Assembly: GCA_017380575.1 (NCBI GenBank)
Contig: JAFODS010000074.1
Coordinates: 1-64,000, forward strand
Source of the DNA: Clostridia bacterium
GTDB lineage: Bacteria > Bacillota > Clostridia > Oscillospirales > Acutalibacteraceae
Direction: 5' to 3'
DNA length: 64,000 nt
In this document: positions 44,024-52,637 of the stretch, piece after piece
Layout of the letters: each line of letters starts with the position of its first letter
How positions within the stretch are numbered: position 1 is the first letter of the stretch
Program-made: the position numbers and the translations under genes
The notes under the pieces: generated by a model
Database searches by the model: none
What the model saw: only the letters and a program-made list of their open reading frames with translations
What the model was told of the DNA's origin: nothing

Positions 44024-44257
44024 TTGAAGTATTCTGTTGACAGAATTGAAGAAGGCTTTGCAGTCTGTGAAGACGAAAACGGAAAGACAGTAAATATTGA
44101 AATCGGAAAGTTGCCCGAAGGCGTGAAAGAGGGCGACCTTATTTCTGCCGATAACGGAGAAGCTGTTATTCTTGCGGAAGAAACGGAAGCACGAAGAAAA
44201 AAGCTTGCAGAAAAAAGAAGAGCACTTTTTGAAAGAAAGAGAAGGAGAGTCGATTAA
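44024..44257 (+). CDS. DUF3006 family small protein
   Basis: 77 aa starting LKYSVDRIEEGFAVCEDENG, the usual DUF3006 opening, and ending in a Lys/Arg-rich helix (EARRKKLAEKRRALFERKRRR). I take the TTG at 44024, one base after the regulator's stop, because family members start at this point; an in-frame ATG at 44000 overlaps the regulator and is possible. Function unknown; co-transcribed with the DtxR-family gene. Confidence 0.72.
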   Translation: MKYSVDRIEEGFAVCEDENGKTVNIEIGKLPEGVKEGDLISADNGEAVILAEETEARRKKLAEKRRALFERKRRRVD

Positions 44258-44266
44258 GACTCTCCT
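44243..44266. terminator. hairpin terminator shared by convergent genes
   Basis: Stem AGGAGAGTC/GACTCTCCT containing the DUF3006 stop codon, then TTGTTATTG on the plus strand. It also covers the end of the convergent 72-aa gene. Confidence 0.65.
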
Positions 44267-44472
44267 TTGTTATTGTACCCGAACCCTTTATAATGCTTTT
44301 TCTTCCTGCTTGTCGGAAGACCCTGAGAAATTTTTGGGAAGCTGTTGTCGCTGTCTGCCGTCGGCTGAATGTTGTATGTGCCGTATTTATGCAGAATTTC
44401 ATCGCAGGTTTCAGGCTGACCAAAAACAGGTTCATCGATTTTTCCGTAAACTTTGTTGTCGTTGTTATTCAT
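44254..44472 (-). CDS. 72-aa hypothetical protein
   Basis: Hydrophilic small protein opening MNNNDNKVYGKIDEPVFGQP, with KYGTYNIQPTADSDNSFP in the middle and a basic end. No membrane segment. The KYGTY.IQPTAD pattern looks like a recurring Clostridia motif to me, but I know no function. The ATG follows GGGTGA at 4 nt. Its stop region overlaps the end of the DUF3006 gene by 4 nt in convergent orientation. Confidence 0.68.
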   Translation of the reverse strand: MNNNDNKVYGKIDEPVFGQPETCDEILHKYGTYNIQPTADSDNSFPKISQGLPTSRKKKHYKGFGYNNKGES

Positions 44473-44526
44473 AATATCACCCGAAATTATTTTGCTGATT
44501 CTGATATTAAAAATTCATAAATAAAC

Positions 44527-44555
44527 TTGACAAAAACTGAAAATTATAGTATTAT
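44527..44555 (+). promoter_or_regulatory. promoter of the mgtC-like pair
   Basis: TTGACA (44527-44532) and TATTAT (44550-44555), 17 bp apart. The 70-nt leader contains a 9-bp hairpin (CGGGCGTGA/TCACGTCCG, about 44573-44600) of unknown role. Confidence 0.7.
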
Positions 44556-44631
44556 ACGTCATTATAACTCGGCGGGCGTGAACATATAATCACGTCCGTT
44601 AGCATATTATATAGGAAAAGGAGGGTTTGTT

Positions 44632-45366
44632 ATGGATTCTTTGATCCCTTGGTTGGATCCGTTCCGTCAGGTCACATTTTCTGCATTAATCATTAAAGTT
44701 CTTATGGCAGTCTTCTTCGGCGGACTTATCGGACTTGAACGCGGACAAAAGCACCGTGCGGCAGGCAGCCGTACTTATATGATTGTTTGTCTCGGTGCCG
44801 CACTTACGATGATACTCAGCCAGTATGAAGCAAACCTTCTTTCAGGACTCTGGGCAGAAATTGCCGATAAAGTCGGAATAAAAACAGACGTTTCACGTTT
44901 CGGTGCACAGGTTATCAACGGAATCGGTTTCCTCGGTGCGGGTACGATTATTGTTACGGGACGTCAGGAGGTTAAGGGTCTTACAACTGCAGCCGGTCTT
45001 TGGGCTTCGGCATGTATGGGACTTGCAATCGGTTCGGGTTTCTACGAATGTGCAGTTTTCGGATTCCTTCTTATTCTTATCACAACAACAATTTTCAACA
45101 AGCTCGGTGCGTGGGTAATTGCCAATGCAAGGAATATGGACCTTTACGTTGAATTTGACAGAATGGATAACCTCGGTGAAATTATCAGCACCATCAAAGC
45201 TTTGAATATTCAAATTTTTGATGTTGATACACAGCGAGAAAAACAGTCCAACGGTGTTGTCATCGGTGCGGTAATTTCGATGGGTCTCCCGAAGGGCGAA
45301 ACCCATTCTCACGTAATGTCGAAAATTTCAAAGCTCGATTACGTCACGCTTGTTGATGAAATATAA
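44632..45366 (+). CDS. MgtC/SapB family membrane protein (first of pair)
   Basis: 244 aa: four to five helices with the MgtC signature FFGGLIGLERGQKHRAAGSRTYM, RFGAQVINGIGFLGAGTIIV and KGLTTAAGLWASACMGLAIG, then a soluble ACT-like C-terminal domain (about residues 165-244). The family is tied to magnesium homeostasis and membrane potential, but the mechanism is unclear. The ATG has AAGGAGGG at 6 nt. It is followed after 12 nt by a paralogue, so the two may form a heteromer. Confidence 0.9.
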   Translation: MDSLIPWLDPFRQVTFSALIIKVLMAVFFGGLIGLERGQKHRAAGSRTYMIVCLGAALTMILSQYEANLLSGLWAEIADKVGIKTDVSRFGAQVINGIGFLGAGTIIVTGRQEVKGLTTAAGLWASACMGLAIGSGFYECAVFGFLLILITTTIFNKLGAWVIANARNMDLYVEFDRMDNLGEIISTIKALNIQIFDVDTQREKQSNGVVIGAVISMGLPKGETHSHVMSKISKLDYVTLVDEI

Positions 45367-45378
45367 GGAGGGTGAAGA

Positions 45379-46059
45379 ATGCTTGGTTTTCTTGATGTCT
45401 TAAGAGACGTTACAACCGTTTCCGTGCTCTTCCGCCTCTTTGTTGCTGTCGTATGCGGCGGTATAATCGGTATCGAGCGAGAGCATAAGCGCCGTCCGGC
45501 AGGCTTCCGCACCCATATCCTTATCTGCCTCGGTGCATCAATGACAACTCTTACAAGTCAGTTCTTGTTTTACGATCTTAATCTTTATACGGATATCGGC
45601 AGACTTGGTGCTCAGGTTGTTGCAGGTATCGGTTTCATCGGTGCCGGTGCAATCATCGTAACAAAGCGTCGTCAGGTAAAGGGTCTTACAACTGCAGCAG
45701 GTCTTTGGACTTGTGCAATTATCGGACTTGCAATCGGTGCAGGATACTATGAAGCGGCTGTGATCGCAACGTTTGTTATTGTTATTGCGGAAATCTTTTT
45801 TGTTAAGTTTGAATATTGGGTTCTTGTTAATTCAAGAAACCTCAATATCTATGTTGAATATGAAGATAACGAAAATCTTGATAACGTTATCCGTCTTATC
45901 AAGGGTTACAGAATTGTTATCATCGACCTTGAAATTACAAAATCGGGTAACAATGCCTGTGCGATTTTCCAGCTTCAGCTTCCGAAGAAGATTTCGCACG
46001 ATAAAATTATGACGGCAATTTCAACCGCTGAAGGAATCGTTTCGGTCGAAGAATTGTAA
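45379..46059 (+). CDS. MgtC/SapB family membrane protein (second of pair)
   Basis: 226 aa, paralogous to the preceding protein (VCGGIIGIEREHKRRPAGFRTH, GIGFIGAGAIIVTKR, KGLTTAAGLWTCAIIGLAIG), with a shorter C-terminal ACT-like domain. Good AAGGAGGG-type ribosome site before the ATG. It forms an operon with the first copy through a tandem duplication that must be old, since the two have clearly diverged. Confidence 0.9.
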   Translation: MLGFLDVLRDVTTVSVLFRLFVAVVCGGIIGIEREHKRRPAGFRTHILICLGASMTTLTSQFLFYDLNLYTDIGRLGAQVVAGIGFIGAGAIIVTKRRQVKGLTTAAGLWTCAIIGLAIGAGYYEAAVIATFVIVIAEIFFVKFEYWVLVNSRNLNIYVEYEDNENLDNVIRLIKGYRIVIIDLEITKSGNNACAIFQLQLPKKISHDKIMTAISTAEGIVSVEEL

Positions 46060-46066
46060 ATTTGTG

Positions 46067-46095
46067 TTGTAAAAAGTCTTTCAATGTAGTATCAT
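46067..46095 (+). promoter_or_regulatory. promoter of the GH78 gene
   Basis: TTGTAA (46067-46072) and TATCAT (46090-46095), 17 bp apart, just after the second mgtC-like gene. Confidence 0.45.
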
Positions 46096-46113
46096 CTTTT
46101 CGGAGGCGATACT

Positions 46114-48288
46114 ATGACACACAAAGAACTTTTTTCAGATGCAAGATGGATATGCCCGAAGAGTGACGCCGATGCGGCACTTTTTCGTGCTGAATTTATA
46201 AACAATAAGGCTCAGTCTGCAGAAATAACAATCTGCGGATTGGGCTATTTTATTTTGTATATCAACGGTCAGCGTGTGAGCGAGGACGAATTTGCTCCTG
46301 CTTATACGGATTATCACAACCGTCCGGATATGGTGCTTTCATATCCTTTGAACGACGTTTTTTCACACAGAATTCACGTAATGAAATATGACATTACAAA
46401 ATATCTGCGTGAGGGTAAAAACGTTCTCGGTGTAATGGTCGGCGGCGGATTTTATCACCAGCTTTTAAGAAAAGGTGAGGGTAATGTCAGCTACGGAAAA
46501 ATCAAGCTTTGCTATAAAATTGATTTTGAGGACGGAACCCATGTTCTCTCTGATGCGAACACACTTTACAAAAGAGGCTTTTTTGTGAAGTCAAACCTTT
46601 TCCACGGTGAAAATCACGACTTTTCAAGATTCGACAGACAGTGGAACACACTTGAAGCACAGAAACACGGATGGGCAAAGCCTGATATCGTAACACCGCC
46701 TTTGAGCAATTATCTTATTCAGAACTGTCCGTCAGATAAAGTTGTTGAAACTCTCGTTCCTGAGCTTGTTAAAGAAGCTGATACATATAATGTATATAAG
46801 GTGGAAAGAAACATTACGGGTTATCCTGTTCTTCGCTGTAAGGAAAGCTCGGAGCACCTTTGGTATGAATGTGCGGAGGAGCTTGATGAAAAGCTTGATA
46901 TTGACAATACATCCGTTGGCTACGGTGAACAAAGACAGCGTTATTTTGCAATAACGGACGGTGTTGGTGAGCTTTATCATCCGTACTTTACCTGGCACGG
47001 TTTTCAGTATTTCGCTGTCAGCAACAACTGTGAAGTCGCTGAAGTACGCGTGATTCATACGGATATGGATGTAACATCATCTTTCGAATGCAGTGACGAA
47101 ACACTCAATTGGTATTACAAGGCTTTTTTGAATACTCAGCTCGGAAACACTCACGGCTGTATTCCGTCGGACTGTCCGCACCGTGAACGCCTCGGATATA
47201 CGGGTGACGGAATGCTTACCTGCAATGCCGTTATGACTGAGTTCGATGCCGAAAAAATGTACAGAAAATGGATTGAGGATATCAAAGACTGTCAGGATCA
47301 GCTGACGGGTCACGTTCAGCACACAGCACCGTTCGGTGGCGGTGGTGGCGGTCCTGCAGGCTGGGGCGGTGCGATGATAGTTGTACCGTATCATTTCTAC
47401 CGTCATTATGGTGATGTTGAAGCACTAAGAGATGTTTATCCCAATATGGCAAAGTTCGTTGAATATATGGAAAGCCGTTGTGAGAACGGACTTATTGTAC
47501 GCGAAGAAAAAGACGGTTGGTGCCTTGGCGATTGGTGTACACCTGAAAAAGTTGCAATTCCCGAACCGTTTGTAAACACAACACTCTACATAAGCCAGCT
47601 TAAAATGCTTGTTCAGCTCTGTAATGCTATCGGTGTTGATACAGCGGATTACGAAAAGATGATTGCGGAGCATACAGACGCTGTACAGAAGGCTTATGCT
47701 GACGGAAACGGAAGCTTCCTTTCCTGCCTTCAGGGTGCGGATGCCTTTGCCGCAGAGTGCGGAGCAGGGGACGAGAGAACAATCGGAAATCTTGTTGAAA
47801 AATACACATCTCTTCAGCAGTTTGATACAGGTATTTTCGGCACACTCAGCCTTATGAATGTTCTTTACTCGTCGGGTAACGGAAATCTTGCAACTGAGCT
47901 TCTTGCAAACAAAAACACGGTTTCATTTGAAACAATGAGAAAAGCAGGTGCTTCTACAATCTGGGAAAACTGGAATGCAGAATCGTCACATTCTCACCCG
48001 ATGTTCGGTGCAAGCACGGTTTATCTTTTCAACGATATTCTCGGCATTAAACAGACCGAAAATTCCGTAAGATACGACGAGGTTATAATCAAACCCGTTT
48101 TTGCCGATTGCCTTGACTTTGCAAAAGGTTATATAACCACACCTCACGGAAAGATTTCTGTTGACTGGAAAAAAGATAACGGTGAGATTTCTGTTGAAAT
48201 CAATATTCCCGAAGGCGTAAAAGCGAAATTCAGCTACGGTGAAAAAGAAAAATCACTTACTGCGGGATTTAACAAAATTGATATATAA
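46114..48288 (+). CDS. family GH78 alpha-L-rhamnosidase-like glycosidase
   Basis: 724 aa without a signal peptide, so it acts inside the cell on imported oligosaccharides. The N-terminal part is beta-rich (AEITICGLGYFILYINGQRV). The catalytic (alpha/alpha)6 domain contains the GH78 signature PSDCPHRERLGYTGDG at residues 351-366, with the conserved Asp and Glu residues, and WENWNAESSHSHPMFGAS later. A small C-terminal beta domain follows. The ATG has GGAGG at 7 nt. No rhamnose catabolism genes are adjacent. Specificity for rhamnose is inferred from the family. Confidence 0.88.
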   Translation: MTHKELFSDARWICPKSDADAALFRAEFINNKAQSAEITICGLGYFILYINGQRVSEDEFAPAYTDYHNRPDMVLSYPLNDVFSHRIHVMKYDITKYLREGKNVLGVMVGGGFYHQLLRKGEGNVSYGKIKLCYKIDFEDGTHVLSDANTLYKRGFFVKSNLFHGENHDFSRFDRQWNTLEAQKHGWAKPDIVTPPLSNYLIQNCPSDKVVETLVPELVKEADTYNVYKVERNITGYPVLRCKESSEHLWYECAEELDEKLDIDNTSVGYGEQRQRYFAITDGVGELYHPYFTWHGFQYFAVSNNCEVAEVRVIHTDMDVTSSFECSDETLNWYYKAFLNTQLGNTHGCIPSDCPHRERLGYTGDGMLTCNAVMTEFDAEKMYRKWIEDIKDCQDQLTGHVQHTAPFGGGGGGPAGWGGAMIVVPYHFYRHYGDVEALRDVYPNMAKFVEYMESRCENGLIVREEKDGWCLGDWCTPEKVAIPEPFVNTTLYISQLKMLVQLCNAIGVDTADYEKMIAEHTDAVQKAYADGNGSFLSCLQGADAFAAECGAGDERTIGNLVEKYTSLQQFDTGIFGTLSLMNVLYSSGNGNLATELLANKNTVSFETMRKAGASTIWENWNAESSHSHPMFGASTVYLFNDILGIKQTENSVRYDEVIIKPVFADCLDFAKGYITTPHGKISVDWKKDNGEISVEINIPEGVKAKFSYGEKEKSLTAGFNKIDI

Positions 48289-48293
48289 GAAAA

Positions 48294-48319
48294 ATCCCTG
48301 ACTCGTCTGAGTCAGGGAT
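48294..48319. terminator. bidirectional terminator between the GH78 gene and cysK
   Basis: A perfect 11-bp stem ATCCCTGACTC/GAGTCAGGGAT with a 4-nt loop and T-rich flanks on both strands between convergent genes. Confidence 0.85.
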
Positions 48320-48324
48320 AAATT

Positions 48325-49251
48325 TTATTCAAAAAGCGGAGTTGAGAAGTATCTCTCTGCTGTGTCAGGAAGAACGGTTACAACCGTCTTGCCTTTACCG
48401 AGCTTCTTTGCAAGCTTCATTGCTGCGGCAACGTTTGTACCGCTTGAAATTCCGCACATAATACCTTCTTTTGCTGCAAGGTCGCGTGCTGTCTGCAAAG
48501 CTTCCTCGTCCTTTATGATGCAGACATCGTTATAAATCGAAGTGTTAAGGATAGGAGGAATAAGTCCGTCGCCGATACCCATCTGGACGTGAGTTCCGAT
48601 TGATCCGCCCGAAAGAATTGCAGCGTGTTCAGGCTCAACAGCCCAAATTTCGATTTCGGGATTTTTCTTCTTGAGTGTTTCACCGATACCTGTTATTGTG
48701 CCGCCTGTGCCGATGCCTGAGCAGAAGCCGTGAATCGGACCGTCAACCTGATTGAGAATTTCAACACCTGTCTGTTCACGCTGAATTGCAACGTTTGCAG
48801 GATTTTCAAACTGCTGAGGAACGAAAACGTTCGGATTTTCGTCACGCATCTTAAGTGCGAGCTTAAGGCATTCGTCAATGCAGTCACCGATATTGCCTGC
48901 ATCGTGAACGTAGACAACCTCTGCACCGTAATGCTCAACGATTTTTCGTCTTTCTTCGCTGACGGAATCGGGCATAATAATAATTGCCTTGTAGCCTCTT
49001 ACCGCACTTACAAGTGCAAGACCGATTCCCTGATTGCCGCTTGTCGGTTCAACGATTATTGTATCTTTGTTAATAAGACCGCGGTTTTCAGCATCAATAA
49101 TCATATTGTATGCTGTTCTTGTTTTGATTGAACCGCCAACGTTGAGACCTTCGTATTTAACAAGGATTTCAGCGCTGTCAGAATCAACCATATTCGCGAG
49201 CCTGATAAGGGGAGTGTTACCCATTGCTTCTAAAACATTGTTGTAAATCAT
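48325..49251 (-). CDS. cysK: cysteine synthase (O-acetylserine sulfhydrylase)
   Basis: PLP enzyme of 308 aa making cysteine from O-acetylserine and sulfide. The PLP lysine lies in GGSIKTRTAY near residue 44, the substrate loop is EPTSGNQGIGLA near residue 70, and the phosphate loop is CSGIGTGGTITG near residue 175. These fit the CysK/CysM family. The ATG follows AGGAG at 8 nt. Upstream (49300-49330) there is only a short CTGAC/GTCAG inverted repeat; no T-box or S-box was recognised. Confidence 0.93.
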   Translation of the reverse strand: MIYNNVLEAMGNTPLIRLANMVDSDSAEILVKYEGLNVGGSIKTRTAYNMIIDAENRGLINKDTIIVEPTSGNQGIGLALVSAVRGYKAIIIMPDSVSEERRKIVEHYGAEVVYVHDAGNIGDCIDECLKLALKMRDENPNVFVPQQFENPANVAIQREQTGVEILNQVDGPIHGFCSGIGTGGTITGIGETLKKKNPEIEIWAVEPEHAAILSGGSIGTHVQMGIGDGLIPPILNTSIYNDVCIIKDEEALQTARDLAAKEGIMCGISSGTNVAAAMKLAKKLGKGKTVVTVLPDTAERYFSTPLFE

Positions 49252-49393
49252 CTGAATTACTCCTGATATAAAACGTTTTTACTATAATATGCCGTGTGTA
49301 AAATCCTGACACAGTCAGAACAAAAATCAATGTAGTATACCATAAATGTGTTTTAATATCAATATTTATAATGAAAATTTTTACATCAATTTG

Positions 49394-49422
49394 TTGACAG
49401 GTCATTTCTATTGTGGTAGAAT
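49394..49422 (+). promoter_or_regulatory. promoter of the Big_2/DUF4474 gene
   Basis: TTGACA (49394-49399) and TAGAAT (49417-49422), 17 bp apart. Confidence 0.72.
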
Positions 49423-49484
49423 GGCTTGCATTTTTGAAAACTGTTTTTATAAAGTAAATGATACAAATTAATAGGAGGTAAACT

Positions 49485-50636
49485 ATGAAAACTACAAAGA
49501 AATCAATAAGATTCATTGCACTTGTGCTCGTTCTGATTATGGTTGCATCCGCTTCGCCCTTGAGTGCGGCTGCACTTAACAAGTCCGTACCGGCAGAAAG
49601 TGCAGGTCACACACTTGTTATGCAGAGTGATCACCTTACAGTTGCAAGAAAGAAAACAATCCAGATGACAGCAACGGTAACAAATGTTGAGGAGCAGCCC
49701 GTTATATACTGGGCATCTTCAGATGAAAGCATTGCAACTGTTGACCACAACGGTGTTGTTAAGGGTGTTTCTGTCGGTGTTGTTACAATTGCGGCAGCAA
49801 CAGTTGTTGACGGTGAAGTTCTCAGCGGAGAGTTCACAATCAATGTTGTAAGACAGAACAATTTCCTCAGAAACCTTCTTGAAGATAAGCAGGTTCTCAG
49901 CTATCAGTACAGCTATATTGACGATTATTATTATACAAATGATAAGGATGCATGGCAGTACAATTTCGGCTTCGGAAAGATTTATGACTTCGTTTCACCC
50001 TACATTCTTCTTGAGTACGACTATATCCGCGTTTTCTTTACTTACGAGAACAAGGACTGGATGCTTCAGATGTGGAAGGGTCAGTACGGCCTTGTTTTCT
50101 ACGGCGGTGAAGTTGGTATTTATACCAAGGAGCACTCAGATAAGGGTATCGATGAGTGGACATTCTTTAACTGCCCCGCAGAGGAAGATTGGATCAATAT
50201 GGAAATGACTCTCTGGCACGAGGATATCAACGGCAACTGGAACCGTGAATTCACAAGAGAGTATGATAAATACTGGTGGTGTACAGGCTTCAAAAACGGA
50301 CATCTCCGTCAGGAAGAGCCTGCAGATGAGCTTCGTCTTACAGGCAGAATGACATTCAAGGACGCTGAAATGACAAAGCTTGTTGCAGACGGACTTGCAG
50401 AATGCGGACTTGCAAAAGCAGGTAGCAAAAATGCGATGGGTGTTGACTCAATTTATGTTGACGGCAACGATATCCATTTCAGCTGGCAGAACATCTCTGA
50501 AGCAGAAAGCACAATGCTTATCAAGGTAAGCACAGGTATTCTCGGTTCACTTCTTGTTCTTCCGTTTGCTCCGATGATTCTTCCTTTTGTCGGTGCTTAC
50601 GCAGTGCTCGTATTGCTTACATCAGGTCTTCTTTAA
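49485..50636 (+). CDS. secreted protein with Big_2 and DUF4474 domains
   Basis: 383 aa. Signal peptide to about residue 29, a Big_2 Ig-like domain at about 42-125 (WASSDESIATVDHNGVVKG), then a DUF4474-like region (about 130-345) with DAWQYNFGFGKIYDFVSPY, WMLQMWKGQYGLVFYGGEVGIY and YWWCTGFKNGHL. The extreme C-terminus (about 350-383) is hydrophobic and uncharged. DUF4474 has no known activity. The ATG has AGGAGG at 7 nt. Likely exported and membrane-associated. Confidence 0.83.
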   Translation: MKTTKKSIRFIALVLVLIMVASASPLSAAALNKSVPAESAGHTLVMQSDHLTVARKKTIQMTATVTNVEEQPVIYWASSDESIATVDHNGVVKGVSVGVVTIAAATVVDGEVLSGEFTINVVRQNNFLRNLLEDKQVLSYQYSYIDDYYYTNDKDAWQYNFGFGKIYDFVSPYILLEYDYIRVFFTYENKDWMLQMWKGQYGLVFYGGEVGIYTKEHSDKGIDEWTFFNCPAEEDWINMEMTLWHEDINGNWNREFTREYDKYWWCTGFKNGHLRQEEPADELRLTGRMTFKDAEMTKLVADGLAECGLAKAGSKNAMGVDSIYVDGNDIHFSWQNISEAESTMLIKVSTGILGSLLVLPFAPMILPFVGAYAVLVLLTSGLL

Positions 50637-50650
50637 TTTAATAATATCTC

Positions 50651-50675
50651 CAAAGACCGCCTTGTGCGGTCTTTG
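50651..50675 (+). terminator. terminator of the Big_2/DUF4474 gene
   Basis: A perfect 10-bp stem CAAAGACCGC/GCGGTCTTTG with a 5-nt loop, then GTTTTTT. Confidence 0.9.
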
Positions 50676-50728
50676 GTTTTTTAGAAAATCCAATCTGGTG
50701 TGTTTGATGAACACTAACGTTTGCACTA

Positions 50729-50757
50729 TTGAAATTCACCTTGGTTTCTTTTATAAT
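50729..50757 (+). promoter_or_regulatory. promoter of the DUF6560-like membrane gene
   Basis: TTGAAA (50729-50734) and TATAAT (50752-50757), 17 bp apart. Confidence 0.7.
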
Positions 50758-50785
50758 GTACTCAGAAAATAAGGAGGGTGTAAAG

Positions 50786-51841
50786 ATGAATCCATTAATT
50801 CGTCCGATTGTAAAGATAATAGACAAAGAGCTTCATAAACCGAAAAAGGGTGATGGGAAAACGGTGTATCTTCCTCCGTTGTTGCTTATAATCGGAATTG
50901 TGTGTACGGCTGTGCTATTGATTCCTGCTTTCTTTGGATTCTTCATAATGAAATCAATCGGCGGAGGGGTTGCTTTCCTTGCCATGGCGTTATTGTCATC
51001 TTCAATGATTATCGGATATTTTAACCAACGTATTTACTACGACGAAAGCGGATTTGTTTCAAAAACATTTTTTGGAAATAAACGAGAATTTTTGTATTCC
51101 GATATAGAATATATTTCAGGCAGATTCGAAAAGGATACTAAAATCATCGCTAAAGGTAAAAAGATTCATCTCGATGAAATTGCGATCGGAAAAATTGAGT
51201 TTATCGCTTTTGCAGAAAAACAGTATCAAAAAACAAATTGCGGAAAATCGATTCCTAAAAAGAATAAGACCTCGAAATTTGACTTTGTTTTTAAAGGAAA
51301 TGTCCGCAATCCTGGTGCGCCTATATTTGTTTATGCGTTTATAACGGTACTCTGGTTGGTTGTAATTGCGTTTGTCCTTTTTTATAACCAACCAACTGAA
51401 ATGGATTCGCTTGAATTCAAAACCGTAACGGTACAAAGCTACAGAATAAAAGGTGACGAAATTCAGCTTGATATTGACGGTTTTGAAACAAGACCGTATC
51501 TGCGCGGTTATGAACAGACGATAGCTGATTATAATGGATTTATTTCCTTGCTTAACAACAAATCAGAATTTGAAATCGGATATGAAACATTTGTTGATGA
51601 CCGCGTAACGAAATACAGAATTGAATATGTAAAGGATAAAAACGGTACGGTTTATACCACTCCGGAAGATTATTATAGGTTCTATCAGTCTGAAAGGAAA
51701 ATTTTGGCTGTTTTCATTTTATGCTTAGTTATTGTGTGGTTGTTATACGTTGGTTTTGTAATATATGTCGGAAGAAATCCAAGAAAATTCAAGCCTGAAT
51801 TTGTACACAAATTCTTTAAAAAGGGCGATATAAAGTTTTAA
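50786..51841 (+). CDS. membrane protein with PH-like middle region, function unknown
   Basis: 351 aa. Two helices near residues 30-75, a soluble region with YYDESGFVSKTFFGNKREFLYSDIEYISG (bacterial PH-domain style beta strands), another helix near residues 190-210, an extracytoplasmic part and a final helix near residues 310-335. The codon use is more A+T-rich than in its neighbours, which hints at a different origin. The ATG at 50786 has AAGGAGGG at 7 nt. No name can be assigned with confidence. Confidence 0.75.
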   Translation: MNPLIRPIVKIIDKELHKPKKGDGKTVYLPPLLLIIGIVCTAVLLIPAFFGFFIMKSIGGGVAFLAMALLSSSMIIGYFNQRIYYDESGFVSKTFFGNKREFLYSDIEYISGRFEKDTKIIAKGKKIHLDEIAIGKIEFIAFAEKQYQKTNCGKSIPKKNKTSKFDFVFKGNVRNPGAPIFVYAFITVLWLVVIAFVLFYNQPTEMDSLEFKTVTVQSYRIKGDEIQLDIDGFETRPYLRGYEQTIADYNGFISLLNNKSEFEIGYETFVDDRVTKYRIEYVKDKNGTVYTTPEDYYRFYQSERKILAVFILCLVIVWLLYVGFVIYVGRNPRKFKPEFVHKFFKKGDIKF

Positions 51842-51844
51842 AGA

Positions 51845-51879
51845 AAACTCTGCGCATTTCATCAGGATGCGTAGAGTTT
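51845..51879 (+). terminator. terminator of the PH-like membrane gene
   Basis: Stem AAACTCTGCGCAT/ATGCGTAGAGTTT with one G-U pair and a 9-nt loop, then TTGTAT. Confidence 0.8.
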
Positions 51880-51997
51880 TTGTATAATATTGCTGTTGAT
51901 AAGGTCACCTTGCTCAAACAGCGAGGGAGAATATTTTACCGAGAAAAATTCTTGTTATATATGTGGCAAAAGAGCAGTCCTTTATTCGTATATTAAA

Positions 51998-52272
51998 AAA
52001 CACCTCGACAAATTCGGGTTTGTAGAACAGATTTCAAATCAACAATTGTAGGGGCGACCATTGGTCGTCCACAAAAACGTAATTGATTAAGCGGACGCGC
52101 AATGCGCGCCCCTACGAACCCTGTTTCAATCAATCACGTAGGGACGGGCGTCCTCGACCGTCCGTTAATTCAGCGTAATCTGCGGACCGTCCGGGAGGCC
52201 GGTCCCTACGAGCACAGAGATAGATGGTGCAAAATCAAAGAACTCTACAAACCCGAATGTGTCGGGGTGTTT
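51998..52272. repeat. composite intergenic element 2 (29-bp inverted ends, three GTAGGG modules)
   Basis: 275 bp bounded by 29-bp terminal inverted repeats (51998-52026 and 52244-52272; 27 of 29 positions match) of the AAACACC-CGACA-ATTCGGGTTTGTAGA type. Inside lie modules A (52048-52070), B (52093-52115) and C (52138-52209), each bounded by GTAGGG or CCCTAC. The same modules occur in element 1 in inverted order; B is identical and A differs at one base. No open frame of its own. It occupies most of the non-coding gap 51880-52559. Confidence 0.85.
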
Positions 52273-52565
52273 GGCATTATTGTCAGATGCAACAGCATAT
52301 TTTATGTTTCACAAAAGCTTTACCGAAAAGATTGCAAAAATATGCAGAAAACTTGAATTTATGCAATAATTATGAATAATATTCAAAAACGTAAATCCTA
52401 TCAAAAATATATGAAAATTTCTTGCATCAAATTTGCCTGAAAGTGTTGAAATCGGGCGAAAAAAGTGTTATATTTATATGAACTCGTAAATTTGCATAGA
52501 TTATTTGCTTTCTTTTGCGGTGGCTTGTGCAGGTTTACAAAAAGTGATTTTTTATAATTTTTCTG
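52273..52565. promoter_or_regulatory. AT-rich upstream region of the arg operon with an ARG-box-like site
   Basis: No gene seen. TGAAT-AAT-ATTCA at 52373-52385 is a perfect inverted repeat close to the ArgR/AhrC box, though one base short of the usual 14-bp spacing. TGAATTTATGCA at 52354-52365 is a second partial match. They lie about 190-210 bp upstream of the argG promoter. Confidence 0.4.
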
Positions 52566-52594
52566 TTGCATATTTATGCATAACGTGCTAATAT
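52566..52594 (+). promoter_or_regulatory. promoter and overlapping palindrome of the arg operon
   Basis: TTGCAT (52566-52571) and TAATAT (52589-52594), 17 bp apart. A perfect 14-bp palindrome TGCATATTTATGCA (52567-52580) covers the -35 and spacer; its layout (5-bp arms, 4 A/T centre) is that of an ArgR box. A further TGCATAA follows the -10. Repression by an ArgR-type protein is inferred. Confidence 0.55.
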
Positions 52595-52637
52595 ATGTGC
52601 ATAAACGTTGGCAGAAATGCATATTGGAGGTTTTATT

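Noticed and set aside
48325-49251. Unusual PLP motif SIKTR in cysteine synthase as evidence for a different enzyme
   Set aside because: The residue after the PLP lysine and Thr/Asp position varies among CysK/CysM proteins, and all other motifs fit.
52102-52356. 84-codon reading frame
   Set aside because: It runs across the modules and the right end of composite repeat element 2, with no ribosome site; non-coding.
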